Below are positions 42,874 through 53,661 of a stretch of DNA of 64,000 nucleotides, piece by piece; position 1 is the first letter of the stretch, and each line of letters begins with the position of its first letter. The notes under the pieces are model-generated. The model did no database searches, was not told the origin of the DNA, and saw nothing but the letters and a program-made list of their open reading frames with translations. Origin of the DNA: Janthinobacterium sp. Marseille (GTDB taxonomy: Bacteria; Pseudomonadota; Gammaproteobacteria; Burkholderiales; Burkholderiaceae_D). The DNA lies in contig NC_009659.1 in the NCBI RefSeq assembly GCF_000013625.1, positions 1,178,001 to 1,242,000 of the forward strand, in the 5' to 3' direction. Position numbers and translations under genes: made by a program.

Positions 42874-44562
42874 ATGCTCGGCTCGATCACTGATCTCTTG
42901 CGTCAGGTACCGGAAATTGCCTTGTTCCTCGCACTCGCAATTGGCTATGCGATTGGACAGATCAAATTTGGCCCGATCCAGCTCGGTGGCGTGTGCGGGA
43001 CATTGATTGCAGCACTCTTCATCGGCCAGCTTGGCGTCACACTCGATGCCAGCGTCAAAAATGTTTTCTTCATGTTGTTCATCTTTGCCCTCGGCTATGC
43101 CGGTGGCGCGCAATTCTTTTCCAACCTGAATCTCAAAGGCTTGCGCCTTGGCATCCTGTGCCTGATCGAAGTGGTCGTGGTGCTGGCACTGGTACTGGTC
43201 GCGACCAAAGTAATGAATTTGGATGCAGGTACCGCTGCAGGTTTGATGGCCGGTGCCGCGACTGAATCGGCAGTAGTCGGTACCGCGACCGATGCGATAT
43301 CGAAACTGGCTTTGCCGGCGGCCGAGATCCAGCAATTACAGGCGAATGTGGTGACTGCATATTCGATTACCTATATCTTTGGCCTGATCACTATCGTGAT
43401 CGTGACCAGCCAGATTTTCCCTTTGCTGCTACGCGTGAATTTGCGGGAAGAGGCCGACAAGTTATGGTCGCAGATGGGCGGCAAGGAAGTTGCGCCGGAT
43501 GAGGTAAACGCGGTTCGGGAAATGACCGGCCGGGTCTACCGCATTGATGTCGGTGCTGGTCGTAGTATCGAATCCCTGCATAAGCTGTTCGCCGGACAGG
43601 CCAATGTCGAACGTGTTATCCGCCACGGCGGCAAAATCGAAATTACGCCCACGCTGAAACTACGGCGCGGTGACGAAGTACTGGTAATAGGGCACAGACG
43701 TGTCTTGCTGACGGCGAGCAGTTTGCTGGGGCCCGAGTTTGCCGACACCAGCCAGTTGAATATGGTGGTGCAAACCATAGAAGCGATGTTGAAGAGCAAA
43801 GCTCTGGCACAGCGCCAACTGGGGCAACTGGGTTTGCCGGCCGGGGTACATGTATCCGGCGTCACGCGCGGTGAACAGACTTTGCCGCCGTTGCAGCATA
43901 TGCAATTGCAATTGGGTGATGTGCTGCATCTATACGGTTCGGCGGATGCCAAGTCATCCGCGATGGCGGAAGCGATTGCGATGATAGGGACGCGCATAGA
44001 GCGCACCGATCGCAGCAATATTGTCTATGCCGGGCTGGGCATTGTGCTGGGTGTCTTCATCGGTACTTTCAGTGTCAAGCTGGGCGGCATCCCTTTTTCC
44101 CTGGGTACCGGAGGTGGTGCCTTGCTGACCGGTCTGGTGTTCGGCTGGTATCAGTCGAAACGTCCGGGATTGATGGGCATCCATCCGGATGCCTTGTCCT
44201 TGCTCAAGGATATCGGTCTCGCCAGCTTCATCGCCTGCGTCGGCCTTGCTTCCGGACCGCAAGCACTGACCCTGATCAAGCAATACGGCGTCGCGCTGCC
44301 TTTGATCGGTGTGGCGATTGCAGTACTGCCTGCATCCATTTCGCTGCTGGTCGGACATTTCATCCTGAAACTGGAAGCACCAATCTTATTGGGCGCGATT
44401 GCAGGCCAGCAATGCAGTACGCCGGCCCTGAGCGCAATCCAGAATGCGGCGGGCAATTCCACGCCCTTGCTTGGCTACACGATTACCTATGCAATTTCGA
44501 ATGTGGTGTTGCCATTGATGGGGCCGCTGATTGTGGGCCTGGTCGGATATGTGCACCGCTGA
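42874..44562 (+). CDS. AspT-family aspartate:alanine exchanger (paralogue 1)
   Basis: 562 residues. Five N-terminal membrane helices (EIALFLALAIGYAIGQIKFG, VFFMLFIFALGYAGGAQFF), a central cytoplasmic region with two RCK-C (TrkA-C) domains (about residues 205-375; GRVYRIDVGAGRSIESLHKL and GDVLHLYGSAD), then five C-terminal helices with IPFSLGTGGGALLTGLVFGW. This is the AAE transporter architecture of AspT, which swaps external aspartate for internal alanine. It is followed after 51 bases by a paralogue and then by aspartate 4-decarboxylase, so that role fits here. Confidence 0.9.
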   Translation: MLGSITDLLRQVPEIALFLALAIGYAIGQIKFGPIQLGGVCGTLIAALFIGQLGVTLDASVKNVFFMLFIFALGYAGGAQFFSNLNLKGLRLGILCLIEVVVVLALVLVATKVMNLDAGTAAGLMAGAATESAVVGTATDAISKLALPAAEIQQLQANVVTAYSITYIFGLITIVIVTSQIFPLLLRVNLREEADKLWSQMGGKEVAPDEVNAVREMTGRVYRIDVGAGRSIESLHKLFAGQANVERVIRHGGKIEITPTLKLRRGDEVLVIGHRRVLLTASSLLGPEFADTSQLNMVVQTIEAMLKSKALAQRQLGQLGLPAGVHVSGVTRGEQTLPPLQHMQLQLGDVLHLYGSADAKSSAMAEAIAMIGTRIERTDRSNIVYAGLGIVLGVFIGTFSVKLGGIPFSLGTGGGALLTGLVFGWYQSKRPGLMGIHPDALSLLKDIGLASFIACVGLASGPQALTLIKQYGVALPLIGVAIAVLPASISLLVGHFILKLEAPILLGAIAGQQCSTPALSAIQNAAGNSTPLLGYTITYAISNVVLPLMGPLIVGLVGYVHR

Positions 44563-44613
44563 TAGTTGACATGCAATTCAATTTTAATTTCCACGAACCG
44601 AAAGGTGAATGCC

Positions 44614-46302
44614 ATGGAATGGTTACACGAACTGTTTAAGAAGTCCCCCGAGATTGCCTTGTTCCTGTCGCTGGCCTTGGGCTACTACATAGGCAAGATC
44701 AAGTTTGGCAAGTTCCAGCTAGGCGGCGTGGCCGGTTCGTTGCTGGTGGCAGTGGTGGTGAGCCAGGTCGGGGTACAGGTCGATCCCGGAGTGAAAGCGG
44801 TCTTGTTTGCCTTGTTCATTTATGCGGTGGGCTATGAGAGCGGGCCGCAATTCTTCAATTCGCTGGGCAAGCAATCGGTACGCGAAATCATCCTGGCCGC
44901 GGTGCTTGCGATTACTGCTTTGGCGACTGTCGTCATCATGGCGAAACTCTTCGGCCTCGATAAGGGACTGGCCGCGGGTGTGGCTGCCGGTGGCCTGACA
45001 CAATCGGCGATTATCGGTACTGCCGGTGATGCGATTGCCAAGCTTGGCTTGGCGGCGGATGAAGTGACGCGACTGCAGGGCAATGTCGCAGTTGGTTATG
45101 CGGTGACCTATGTGTTCGGTTCTTTCGGCGCCATTATCGTTTGCGTGAACATCCTGCCGAAACTGATGGGACGCACCATCAAGGAAGATGCGGTGAAGGC
45201 GGAAGCGGCGATGCAAGCGGGCGTGCAGGTGCTGGGCCAGGGACAGCATGCAGCGGCCCCCGATCTGGTCGGCCGCATTTATCAGATTACCCAGGGCAAT
45301 GCGCGCACCGTAGTGGAAATAGAAACCGCGAATCCTTCGGTTTCGATCACGATAGAACGCATCAAGCGCCATGGCCAGATCATAGAAGTGACACCACAAC
45401 TGATGCTGGAAGTTGGCGACATTGTGCTGGTGGTAGGTCGGCGTGAAGCAATGGTCGGCGTGGCTGCGCAGCTGGGCAAGGAGTTGTACGCAGTCGAAGG
45501 CATGGAGCTCACCATGCAGCGCAAGGAACTGGTGTTGACCAATAAGGAATACCACAACAAGACCGTCGGTGAAATCCGCAGCCAGACTTCACACAGCATT
45601 AGTCATGGCATCTATGTTTTGCAAATCAGCCGGATGGGGCAAGTCTTGCCGATGATGCCGGAAACGGTAGTGCAGCTCGGCGACGTCATCACGATTTATG
45701 GTTCGGAGCAGGATGTGAAGCGCATTGCCGCACTGGTCGGTTATGTCATCGTGCCCAGCGTTAAAACCGATTTCGTTTATATGGGCACCGGCCTGGTTGT
45801 CGGTTTATTGGTCGGCATGCTGACGGCGAAGATAGGTTCTATCCCGTTGACGCTGGGTAGCGGCGGCGGTGCACTTTTGTCCGGTCTCCTGTTCGGCTGG
45901 TACCGCGCCAAGCGCCAGACTTTCGGTGCGATGCCCAGCGGTGCGGTACAAATCCTCAAGGACCTGGGATTGGCCGGCTTCGTTGTCGTGGTGGGTCTGT
46001 CTTCCGGCTTGCAGGCGGTACAGACAGTGAAGGAACACGGCTTCACCATTTTTGGCGTCGGTGTGGTGGTCACCATCCTGCCGCTGATCCTGACCATGCT
46101 GATCGGACGCTATGTACTGCGCTATGACAATACCGCGATCTTTGCCGGTGCACTCAGCGGTTCGCGCAGTGCCAATCCGGCTTTCGGTGAAGTGCTGGAT
46201 AAGGCCGAAAACTCCATTCCTACCGTTCCTTTCGCTATTACTTATGCGTTGGCGAATGTGTTCCTGACTTTGCTTGGGCCGCTGATCGTGGCTTTGGTGT
46301 GA
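44614..46302 (+). CDS. AspT-family aspartate:alanine exchanger (paralogue 2)
   Basis: 562 residues from ATG 44614 (AAAGGTG upstream). Same layout as its neighbour: five membrane helices, two RCK-C domains (GRIYQITQGNARTVVEIETA and GDVITIYGSEQDVK), five helices with IPLTLGSGGGALLSGLLFGW. The two proteins are clearly paralogous and equal in length, which points to a tandem duplication that has diverged. They may work as a pair or serve different substrates. It lies 59 bases before the decarboxylase. Confidence 0.9.
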   Translation: MEWLHELFKKSPEIALFLSLALGYYIGKIKFGKFQLGGVAGSLLVAVVVSQVGVQVDPGVKAVLFALFIYAVGYESGPQFFNSLGKQSVREIILAAVLAITALATVVIMAKLFGLDKGLAAGVAAGGLTQSAIIGTAGDAIAKLGLAADEVTRLQGNVAVGYAVTYVFGSFGAIIVCVNILPKLMGRTIKEDAVKAEAAMQAGVQVLGQGQHAAAPDLVGRIYQITQGNARTVVEIETANPSVSITIERIKRHGQIIEVTPQLMLEVGDIVLVVGRREAMVGVAAQLGKELYAVEGMELTMQRKELVLTNKEYHNKTVGEIRSQTSHSISHGIYVLQISRMGQVLPMMPETVVQLGDVITIYGSEQDVKRIAALVGYVIVPSVKTDFVYMGTGLVVGLLVGMLTAKIGSIPLTLGSGGGALLSGLLFGWYRAKRQTFGAMPSGAVQILKDLGLAGFVVVVGLSSGLQAVQTVKEHGFTIFGVGVVVTILPLILTMLIGRYVLRYDNTAIFAGALSGSRSANPAFGEVLDKAENSIPTVPFAITYALANVFLTLLGPLIVALV

Positions 46303-46349
46303 TCTACCGTTCCGAGGCCGCTGGTGCGGGGCTTCTCATTTATTGATAA

Positions 46350-48017
<1,668 letters not shown>

Positions 48018-48045
48018 GAGGGGCGGGGTATTTGCAGGATGACTG

Positions 48046-48089
48046 GCAGGTGGTGATGTCCGCAAGAACATCACCACCTGCAATTTTTT
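48046..48089. terminator. Rho-independent terminator between asdA and cheA
   Basis: A perfect 14-bp stem (GCAGGTGGTGATGT / ACATCACCACCTGC), 8-nt loop, then AATTTTTT on the plus strand. It ends the asdA operon and touches the 3' end of the convergent cheA. Confidence 0.93.
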
Positions 48090-49935
48090 ATGCAGCCAGT
48101 TTAGGCGTGGAACGACAACCTTCGAGCAGGAAGGACAGGCCGACGACCAGCACCAGTTCCCCTTCTGCCGAGCGTGCAGTACCTGCGATACCGGGTACCG
48201 TAATCGCGGTCATTGGTTTGATGACCAGGTCAGCCGTACCTTCCACCATGCCGACCGACAGGATGTAGGGTTGTGGTGCCGCGATGACGATGCCGACCTT
48301 TTCCACCCCTACTTCATAGGCGAGGGCACCAGCCAGCGAACGTACCGGCAATGGACGACCCTGGTCGCGCAGGACCGGGGCACCACCGACTTGCTCGAAT
48401 TCTTCCGGCAATTCGACGACACGCTGCACGACCGCCATCGGCAATGCCAACGCTGCATCCGAACTGCGTACCAGCATGGTTGGAACGATGGACAATTCAA
48501 TCGGCAGGCGGATCGAGAAGCGGGTGCCGGCACCGAGTACGGAATCGATGGTGATTGCACCGCGATGTTTTTCGACCGCGGTTTTCACCACGTCCATGCC
48601 GACACCACGACCGGAAACGCTGTTCGCGACTTCCTTGGTCGAGAAACCCGGCAGGAACACCAGTTGCAACATTTCTTCCTGTGACTGGGCCGCGTTATCC
48701 GAGATCAAGCCTTTCGAAATCGCCTTGGCGCGTAATTGCTGTCCATCCATGCCTTTGCCATCGTCCGACAATTCGATCATGACGCTGCTGGCTTCCTGCC
48801 ATGCTTTCAGCAGGATGGTTGATTTGGCCGGCTTGCCGGACTTGGCGCGTACAGCAGCTTCTTCGATGCCGTGATCCAGCGAGTTGCGCAGCATATGCAC
48901 CAATGGATCGTACAGGCTGTCGACCACGACGCGATCGACTTCTGTTTCCGCACCTTCGATTTGCAGTTCGACATCCTTGCCCAGGTCTTTCGCCAATTCA
49001 CGCACCAGGCGCGGGAATTTCTGGAACAACTTGCCGACCGGCTGCATGCGTGTCGCCAGCGTCGCACGTTGCAATTCGGTCGAGTAACGCGATGCGCGAT
49101 TCAGGGTTTCAGCCAAAGCCGCCATCAGGGTTGCTGCATGACCTTCAACCGGGAACTGCGCCAGTTTTTCCAGCAGGACGCTGGCCTGGTTGGCGGCTTG
49201 TACCGATTCACCGGCGACTTCAAGCAGGGTGTCGAGCTTGACTGCATCGACCCGTATGCTGTCTTCCTTCAGCGCCGCGCCCCCTTGCTTGTCGCCACTG
49301 CCGCGACGGTCTATGCCATCCCAGGGTTTGTTGGCACCGGTTTCGGGAGCCTTGGCAGGTGCGGCTGCGACCGGAGTGACAGTTGCTGCAGGTGTTGCGC
49401 CGCTTGCATTCGCAGCCAGTTCCGGCGCGCTACCGTTTGGTACCACGGCAAGGTAAAGTGCATTCCAGTCCAGTCCATCGGCACCGACTGTGCTGACGGC
49501 TGTTGTCGGCGCAGCGGCGACTGTTTCGACCACCGGTGCGCTGGTTTCGCTGGTGCCTGCGATCGCGCTGTTGAGGATATCTTCCAGCGAGCTTGGCATG
49601 GCCGACAGGCTTTCCGGTTGTGCACCGTTCGCCAGTTCATCCAGTTGATCGGCAACAAAGCCGCTTGCCTGCAGCGCCGCTTCGATGGCGATAGGCGTCA
49701 CCGGTACCTGCCCGGTGCGCAGGGCATCGAACAGGTTTTCGGTCAGGTGGCAGGCCGAGACCATGGCCGGCAGGTTCATGAAACCGGCGCCGCCCTTGAT
49801 CGTGTGGAAGGAGCGGAAAACCGCATTCAGCGTATTGAGATCACCTGGATTACGCTCCAGTGTAAGCAGGTGCTCTTCTACATTCGTCGCCAGATCCAGC
49901 GCCTCAACGACGAAATCCTTGAGCATGTCATCCAT
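48088..49935 (-). CDS. cheA: Chemotaxis histidine kinase CheA
   Basis: 615 residues. An Hpt domain (1-105) has phospho-accepting His44 in FRSFHTIKGGAGF. A long A/P/T-rich linker (~110-220) has no recognisable CheY-binding P2 domain. The dimerisation region (~225-300) reads IRVDAVKLDTLLEVAGESVQ. ATPase motifs are N-box HMLRNSLDHGIE (Asn351), DDGKGMD and SGRGVGMDVV. A CheW-like domain (~485-610) ends the protein. It starts one base into the cheZ stop (TGATG). No receptors, cheW or cheY are in the window, so its array partners are elsewhere. Confidence 0.92.
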   Translation of the reverse strand: MDDMLKDFVVEALDLATNVEEHLLTLERNPGDLNTLNAVFRSFHTIKGGAGFMNLPAMVSACHLTENLFDALRTGQVPVTPIAIEAALQASGFVADQLDELANGAQPESLSAMPSSLEDILNSAIAGTSETSAPVVETVAAAPTTAVSTVGADGLDWNALYLAVVPNGSAPELAANASGATPAATVTPVAAAPAKAPETGANKPWDGIDRRGSGDKQGGAALKEDSIRVDAVKLDTLLEVAGESVQAANQASVLLEKLAQFPVEGHAATLMAALAETLNRASRYSTELQRATLATRMQPVGKLFQKFPRLVRELAKDLGKDVELQIEGAETEVDRVVVDSLYDPLVHMLRNSLDHGIEEAAVRAKSGKPAKSTILLKAWQEASSVMIELSDDGKGMDGQQLRAKAISKGLISDNAAQSQEEMLQLVFLPGFSTKEVANSVSGRGVGMDVVKTAVEKHRGAITIDSVLGAGTRFSIRLPIELSIVPTMLVRSSDAALALPMAVVQRVVELPEEFEQVGGAPVLRDQGRPLPVRSLAGALAYEVGVEKVGIVIAAPQPYILSVGMVEGTADLVIKPMTAITVPGIAGTARSAEGELVLVVGLSFLLEGCRSTPKLAA

Positions 49936-50726
49936 CAGAACCCCAGATCGGCAAGAAGGCTATCGACATCATCCTGCACCATGGCAATCGCAGGTGCGGA
50001 CGGACCGTTCATCAGTTCGACCGGTTTGTTTTCCGGGTGGGCCGCCTTGACTTCCGGCGGTGCGTTGTCGCGCAGCAGTTGTGCCAGTTCGCTTTCGGCC
50101 TTGTGCGTGATCGCGACGATTTTCTTGATCAATTGCCCGGTGATGTCCTGGAAGTCCTGCGCCATCATGATTTCCAGCAAGCGGGCTTTTTCCGCTTCGG
50201 TCACTTCGGTGACCTTGCCGGCAAACTGGCGCGAATCATTGGCCAGTGTCTTGAATTCATCGACGCTGAGCTTGCCTTCGAATAATTGCGCCCAGCGCGC
50301 ATCCATATCCTTGGCGCTTTTGGACAACGCATCCTGTTCCGGCATGCCGACGTCAATGGCGTTCAAGACTTTATTGGCGGCTTGTTCGGTCAGGGTTGCG
50401 ACGTATTCGAGGCGGCCTTGTGCATCGGTGATTTCGGAAGCGACATTGGACAGCGAACGGTCATAGCCGAGTTCGCGCAGGGAATCGTGCAGCAAGCGCA
50501 CGATACCGCCGAGGCGTTCAAACATTGGTTTGTCGCCGTTGTCTTCGCCGTTTTCCGTTGCGGGTGTCGATGCTGTGGCAGTGGCGGCAGGAGCAGGTAC
50601 GGCAGCGGCGGGCGTCACTGTAGCAGGTGCAGCGGCAGGAGCGGCGACTGGCGCAGCTACCGTTTCCGCTCGTTGCGCAGAAATCTCTTCAAACAATGCA
50701 TCAAAATCATCTAAATCGCCGCTCAT
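49935..50726 (-). CDS. cheZ: Chemotaxis protein phosphatase CheZ
   Basis: 263 residues, start behind AAAGG on the minus strand. After an A/P/T-rich N-terminal linker (residues ~18-60) comes the CheZ helical bundle with the catalytic segment MMAQDFQDITGQLIKKIVA (Asp and Gln for CheY-P hydrolysis). The C-terminal CheY-binding tail is MVQDDVDSLLADLGF. It dephosphorylates CheY-P. It is co-transcribed with cheA. Confidence 0.93.
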   Translation of the reverse strand: MSGDLDDFDALFEEISAQRAETVAAPVAAPAAAPATVTPAAAVPAPAATATASTPATENGEDNGDKPMFERLGGIVRLLHDSLRELGYDRSLSNVASEITDAQGRLEYVATLTEQAANKVLNAIDVGMPEQDALSKSAKDMDARWAQLFEGKLSVDEFKTLANDSRQFAGKVTEVTEAEKARLLEIMMAQDFQDITGQLIKKIVAITHKAESELAQLLRDNAPPEVKAAHPENKPVELMNGPSAPAIAMVQDDVDSLLADLGF

Positions 50727-51228
50727 GTAATACCTTTCCCTGTCGGTTATCCATTTATATCAATGCCGGTCGTGAGGCGCTCGGTAATTGGCGCGAAAAA
50801 CCCGGCAGACTATGGATTTTGGTACGCGCAATTTGCGCGTTGATCCTAGGCAATAATACCCAGATTTGAGAGGGGCGCATAGTAAATCGCTCGAAGTTGG
50901 CGGCTGTTGGCAACACTTGCAAAATATTGTTAAACGGACCGGATTTACATTGTAATTCTGTAACTCGCTTGTCATTGCCGTCTGCCATGCTGGCCTATCC
51001 AGGTAGTGCAAGGTCGAAAATGGAAGGGGTGCCCCTGGCCGGATCTCGTTTGACGGAGCGCTGGCTCGCGCCTACACTGCAAGCACTTTTCGATGCCCAT
51101 CCCGTTTGGGCATGGCCGGCAAGCCTTTCGTACACTGCGACTCTGCAGGATCTTATTGACGTATTGGCATTTATTCCACGGTGGTGCGCGATTCACATAT
51201 CCGCGCTCCGCCGCTTTGCATAACAAAC
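50727..51228. other. Divergent intergenic region between cheZ and cobT
   Basis: 502 bases. The left end holds the cheZ promoter (AT-rich around 50745-50765). A 108-codon plus-strand frame (50897-51223) has no ribosome site and no family resemblance, so it is not called. I looked for a cobalamin riboswitch before cobT and did not find the B12-box motifs present further downstream. cobT has no visible Shine-Dalgarno sequence. Confidence 0.5.
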
Positions 51229-52266
51229 ATGATTACCATTGTCTCAACCGAAAACGACGCTTTATCCGCTCAATTGGCGGCCGCGATCAATAATAAAACC
51301 AAGCCGCTGGGTAGCCTCGGCATGCTGGAAACCCTGGCGCGCCAGATCGGCCTGATCCAGCAAACGACGCAAGCGCAGATCATCGATCCTGCGCTGATCG
51401 TCTTTGCTGCCGACCATGGCATCGTGGCGGAGAATGTTTCAGCCTATCCGCAGAGTGTGACCTGGCAGATGGTGGAAAACTTCCTGGCCGGTGGTGCCGC
51501 GATCAATGTCTTTGCGCGCCAGAATCACTGCGCCTTGCATATCGTGGATGCCGGCGTGAACCATGATTTCGGCCGGCGCGAGGGCCTGCTGGACCGCAAG
51601 GTCGCCTACGGTACGCGCAACTTCGCGCAGGAAACGGCAATGAGTGCCGAACAATGTGCGCAAGCAGTGCAAGCCGGGATGGACCTGGCCGCCGGGATCA
51701 AGGGCAATGTACTGGGCTTTGGTGAAATGGGCATAGGCAACACTACTGCCGCGGCAGCCATCATGCAGGCGATGACCAAATTACCGGCGGCCGAATGCGT
51801 CGGTGCCGGTACCGGCCTCGCGCATGAAGGGATTTTGCATAAGCAAAAGGTGGTACAGGATGCGGTTGCATATCACGCGGCCATCGTCGCGAAGAATGCG
51901 CCACTGGATATCCTCGCTACCTTTGGCGGTTTTGAAATCGCGATGATAGTCGGTGCGATGTTAAAAGCGGCAGAGCGTCGCATGGTCTTGCTGATAGATG
52001 GCTTCATTATTACCAGCGCCTTGATGATTGCGGCGCGCCTGCAACCATCCATCCTTGATTACTGCGTCTTTGCACATTGTTCGGACGAACACGGGCACCG
52101 GCAAATGATCAGCCACCTCGGTGGGCGCCCGGTGCTGCAAATGGGTTTGCGCCTGGGCGAGGGTACCGGCAGCGTGCTGGCTTTGCCTTTATTGCATGCA
52201 GCCGTCAACTTCCTGCGCGAGATGGCCACCTTTGAATCGGCAGACGTCAGTCAACAAAACGCATAA
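51229..52266 (+). CDS. cobT: Nicotinate-nucleotide--dimethylbenzimidazole phosphoribosyltransferase
   Basis: 345 residues from ATG 51229. It makes alpha-ribazole phosphate, the lower ligand precursor of cobalamin. Signatures: IVFAADHGIVAENVSAYPQS, GFGEMGIGNTTAAAAI, GVNHDFG and the catalytic glutamate region MGLRLGEGTGSVLALPLL. It is the first of cobT-cobS-cobC, all on the plus strand with short gaps. Length normal. Confidence 0.95.
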   Translation: MITIVSTENDALSAQLAAAINNKTKPLGSLGMLETLARQIGLIQQTTQAQIIDPALIVFAADHGIVAENVSAYPQSVTWQMVENFLAGGAAINVFARQNHCALHIVDAGVNHDFGRREGLLDRKVAYGTRNFAQETAMSAEQCAQAVQAGMDLAAGIKGNVLGFGEMGIGNTTAAAAIMQAMTKLPAAECVGAGTGLAHEGILHKQKVVQDAVAYHAAIVAKNAPLDILATFGGFEIAMIVGAMLKAAERRMVLLIDGFIITSALMIAARLQPSILDYCVFAHCSDEHGHRQMISHLGGRPVLQMGLRLGEGTGSVLALPLLHAAVNFLREMATFESADVSQQNA

Positions 52267-52285
52267 ACATATAAACCTGCACATC

Positions 52286-53098
52286 ATGGAATCGGAAATC
52301 GTCCCTCACAGCAGTTTCGCCGCACGTTGCCTGCATCAGCTACGCCTGTTCTTTATCGCCCTGCAATTTTTCACGCGCATTCCGGTGCCGCGCTGGGTTG
52401 GTTTTGATGTGCAATGGCTGCAGCATGCGTCGCGTTACTTTCCGGCAGTCGGCATCGTCGTTGCCCTGGCGAGCATCGTGGTTTATATCATCGCGTCCTT
52501 GTTGTGGACGCAATCGATTGCAGTGCTCCTGTCGACGATAGCCGGAATTTACCTGACTGGTGCTTTCCATGAAGATGGTTTTGCCGATACCTGTGACGGC
52601 CTTGGTGGTGGCGGCACGCCGGAACGGGTGCTGGAAATCATGAAGGATTCGCGCATCGGTGCTTATGGTGCGATCGGGATTGGCTTGATGCTGGCTTTGA
52701 AGTGGATGGCACTTTCCAGTTTGCCATCGCCGGCCGTGGTTTCCGCCTTGTTGATTGCCCATCCCTTGTCCCGCCTGGCCGCGATCAGCCTGGTGTGGCG
52801 CATGGAATATGCAAAAGCCAACGGTAAAGCGAAACCAATTGCGCAACAGATGTCTAACAGGGAATTCGGCATTGCCGCCGGCACCACCTTTTTGCCGATA
52901 GCATTGCTGTGCCTCACTGGTTTACTCCCTGTATCTGGCGTTGCGTGCGGGATATTCTTTGCCGCGCTTGCCGCTTTTTGGCTGGCGCGCCTGTTCCAGC
53001 GCCGCATTGCAGGGTATACCGGTGACACCCTTGGTGCTGTCCAGCAAGTTGCCGAAGTTGCATTTTATCTTGGAGTCCTGACCGTCATCAGCCATTGA
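52286..53098 (+). CDS. cobS: Adenosylcobinamide-GDP ribazoletransferase
   Basis: 270 residues from ATG 52286; the frame is open into cobT but that part is not CobS-like. An integral membrane protein with about six helices: FIALQFFTRIPVP at the start, then the active-site acidic loop FHEDGFADTCDGLGGG and the following MKDSRIGAYGAIG. It joins alpha-ribazole (phosphate) to adenosyl-GDP-cobinamide, the last assembly step. It sits between cobT and cobC. Confidence 0.95.
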   Translation: MESEIVPHSSFAARCLHQLRLFFIALQFFTRIPVPRWVGFDVQWLQHASRYFPAVGIVVALASIVVYIIASLLWTQSIAVLLSTIAGIYLTGAFHEDGFADTCDGLGGGGTPERVLEIMKDSRIGAYGAIGIGLMLALKWMALSSLPSPAVVSALLIAHPLSRLAAISLVWRMEYAKANGKAKPIAQQMSNREFGIAAGTTFLPIALLCLTGLLPVSGVACGIFFAALAAFWLARLFQRRIAGYTGDTLGAVQQVAEVAFYLGVLTVISH

Positions 53099-53106
53099 GG
53101 AGTGCC

Positions 53107-53661
53107 ATGCATCTCTATCTCGTCCGCCATCCACGCCCCATTGTTGCTGCCAACACCTGTTATGGCCGCACTGATCTGGCTGTTGCCGCGGAAGAGTTGG
53201 CATCGGCACATGCATCCTTGTTACCGGTATTGCCAAGGAATGCAATGGTGTTTTCCAGCCCCTTGCGGCGCTGCATGGATTTATCGGAAAGCCTGGCGCA
53301 AACCTTGGGCTGTGCCAAGCCTACTTACGATGAGCGCTTGGCGGAAATGCATTTCGGTGATTGGGAAATGCGTACCTGGGACGACATTCCGCGTACCGCT
53401 ATCGATGCATGGAGCCAGGATATGGTTGAGTACCAACCTGGTGGCGGCGAGAGTGTGATGCAAGTCGCACACCGGGTGCGCGCATTCCGTGACGAATTGA
53501 CCGAACTACAAATCGAACATGCGATCGTGATTTGTCATGCTGGCATCATCCGCTTGCTGGCGGCTTGTGAACATGGTTTGTCGGTGCCGGAAATGGCTTT
53601 GTATGCGGCGCAAAAACCGCACAAGATACGCTACGGTGAATTACTGGTAGTGGATTGTTAG
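53107..53661 (+). CDS. cobC: Alpha-ribazole-5'-phosphate phosphatase
   Basis: 184 residues from ATG 53107, behind GAGGAG. Histidine phosphatase fold: LYLVRHPRPIV with the phospho-His, FSSPLRRCMDLSE, RLAEMHFGDWEM and the second histidine in VICHAGIIRLL. In this cob context it is the phosphatase acting on alpha-ribazole phosphate or adenosylcobalamin phosphate. The motif is RHP instead of the common RHG. Its last four bases overlap the convergent kinase-like gene. Confidence 0.88.
   Translation: MHLYLVRHPRPIVAANTCYGRTDLAVAAEELASAHASLLPVLPRNAMVFSSPLRRCMDLSESLAQTLGCAKPTYDERLAEMHFGDWEMRTWDDIPRTAIDAWSQDMVEYQPGGGESVMQVAHRVRAFRDELTELQIEHAIVICHAGIIRLLAACEHGLSVPEMALYAAQKPHKIRYGELLVVDC

Noticed and set aside
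48871..50466. 531-codon plus-strand open frame
   Set aside because: Antisense to cheA and cheZ, both well supported; no domain seen in the translation.
50897..51223. 108-codon plus-strand frame before cobT
   Set aside because: No ribosome binding site, no family resemblance, and it overlaps the presumed cobT leader.
50727..51228. Cobalamin riboswitch before cobT
   Set aside because: None of the aptamer motifs seen at 54.6 and 57.1 kb (CCCCCGCAAC, GGGAAGG, AGCCCGGATACCGGCC) is present.
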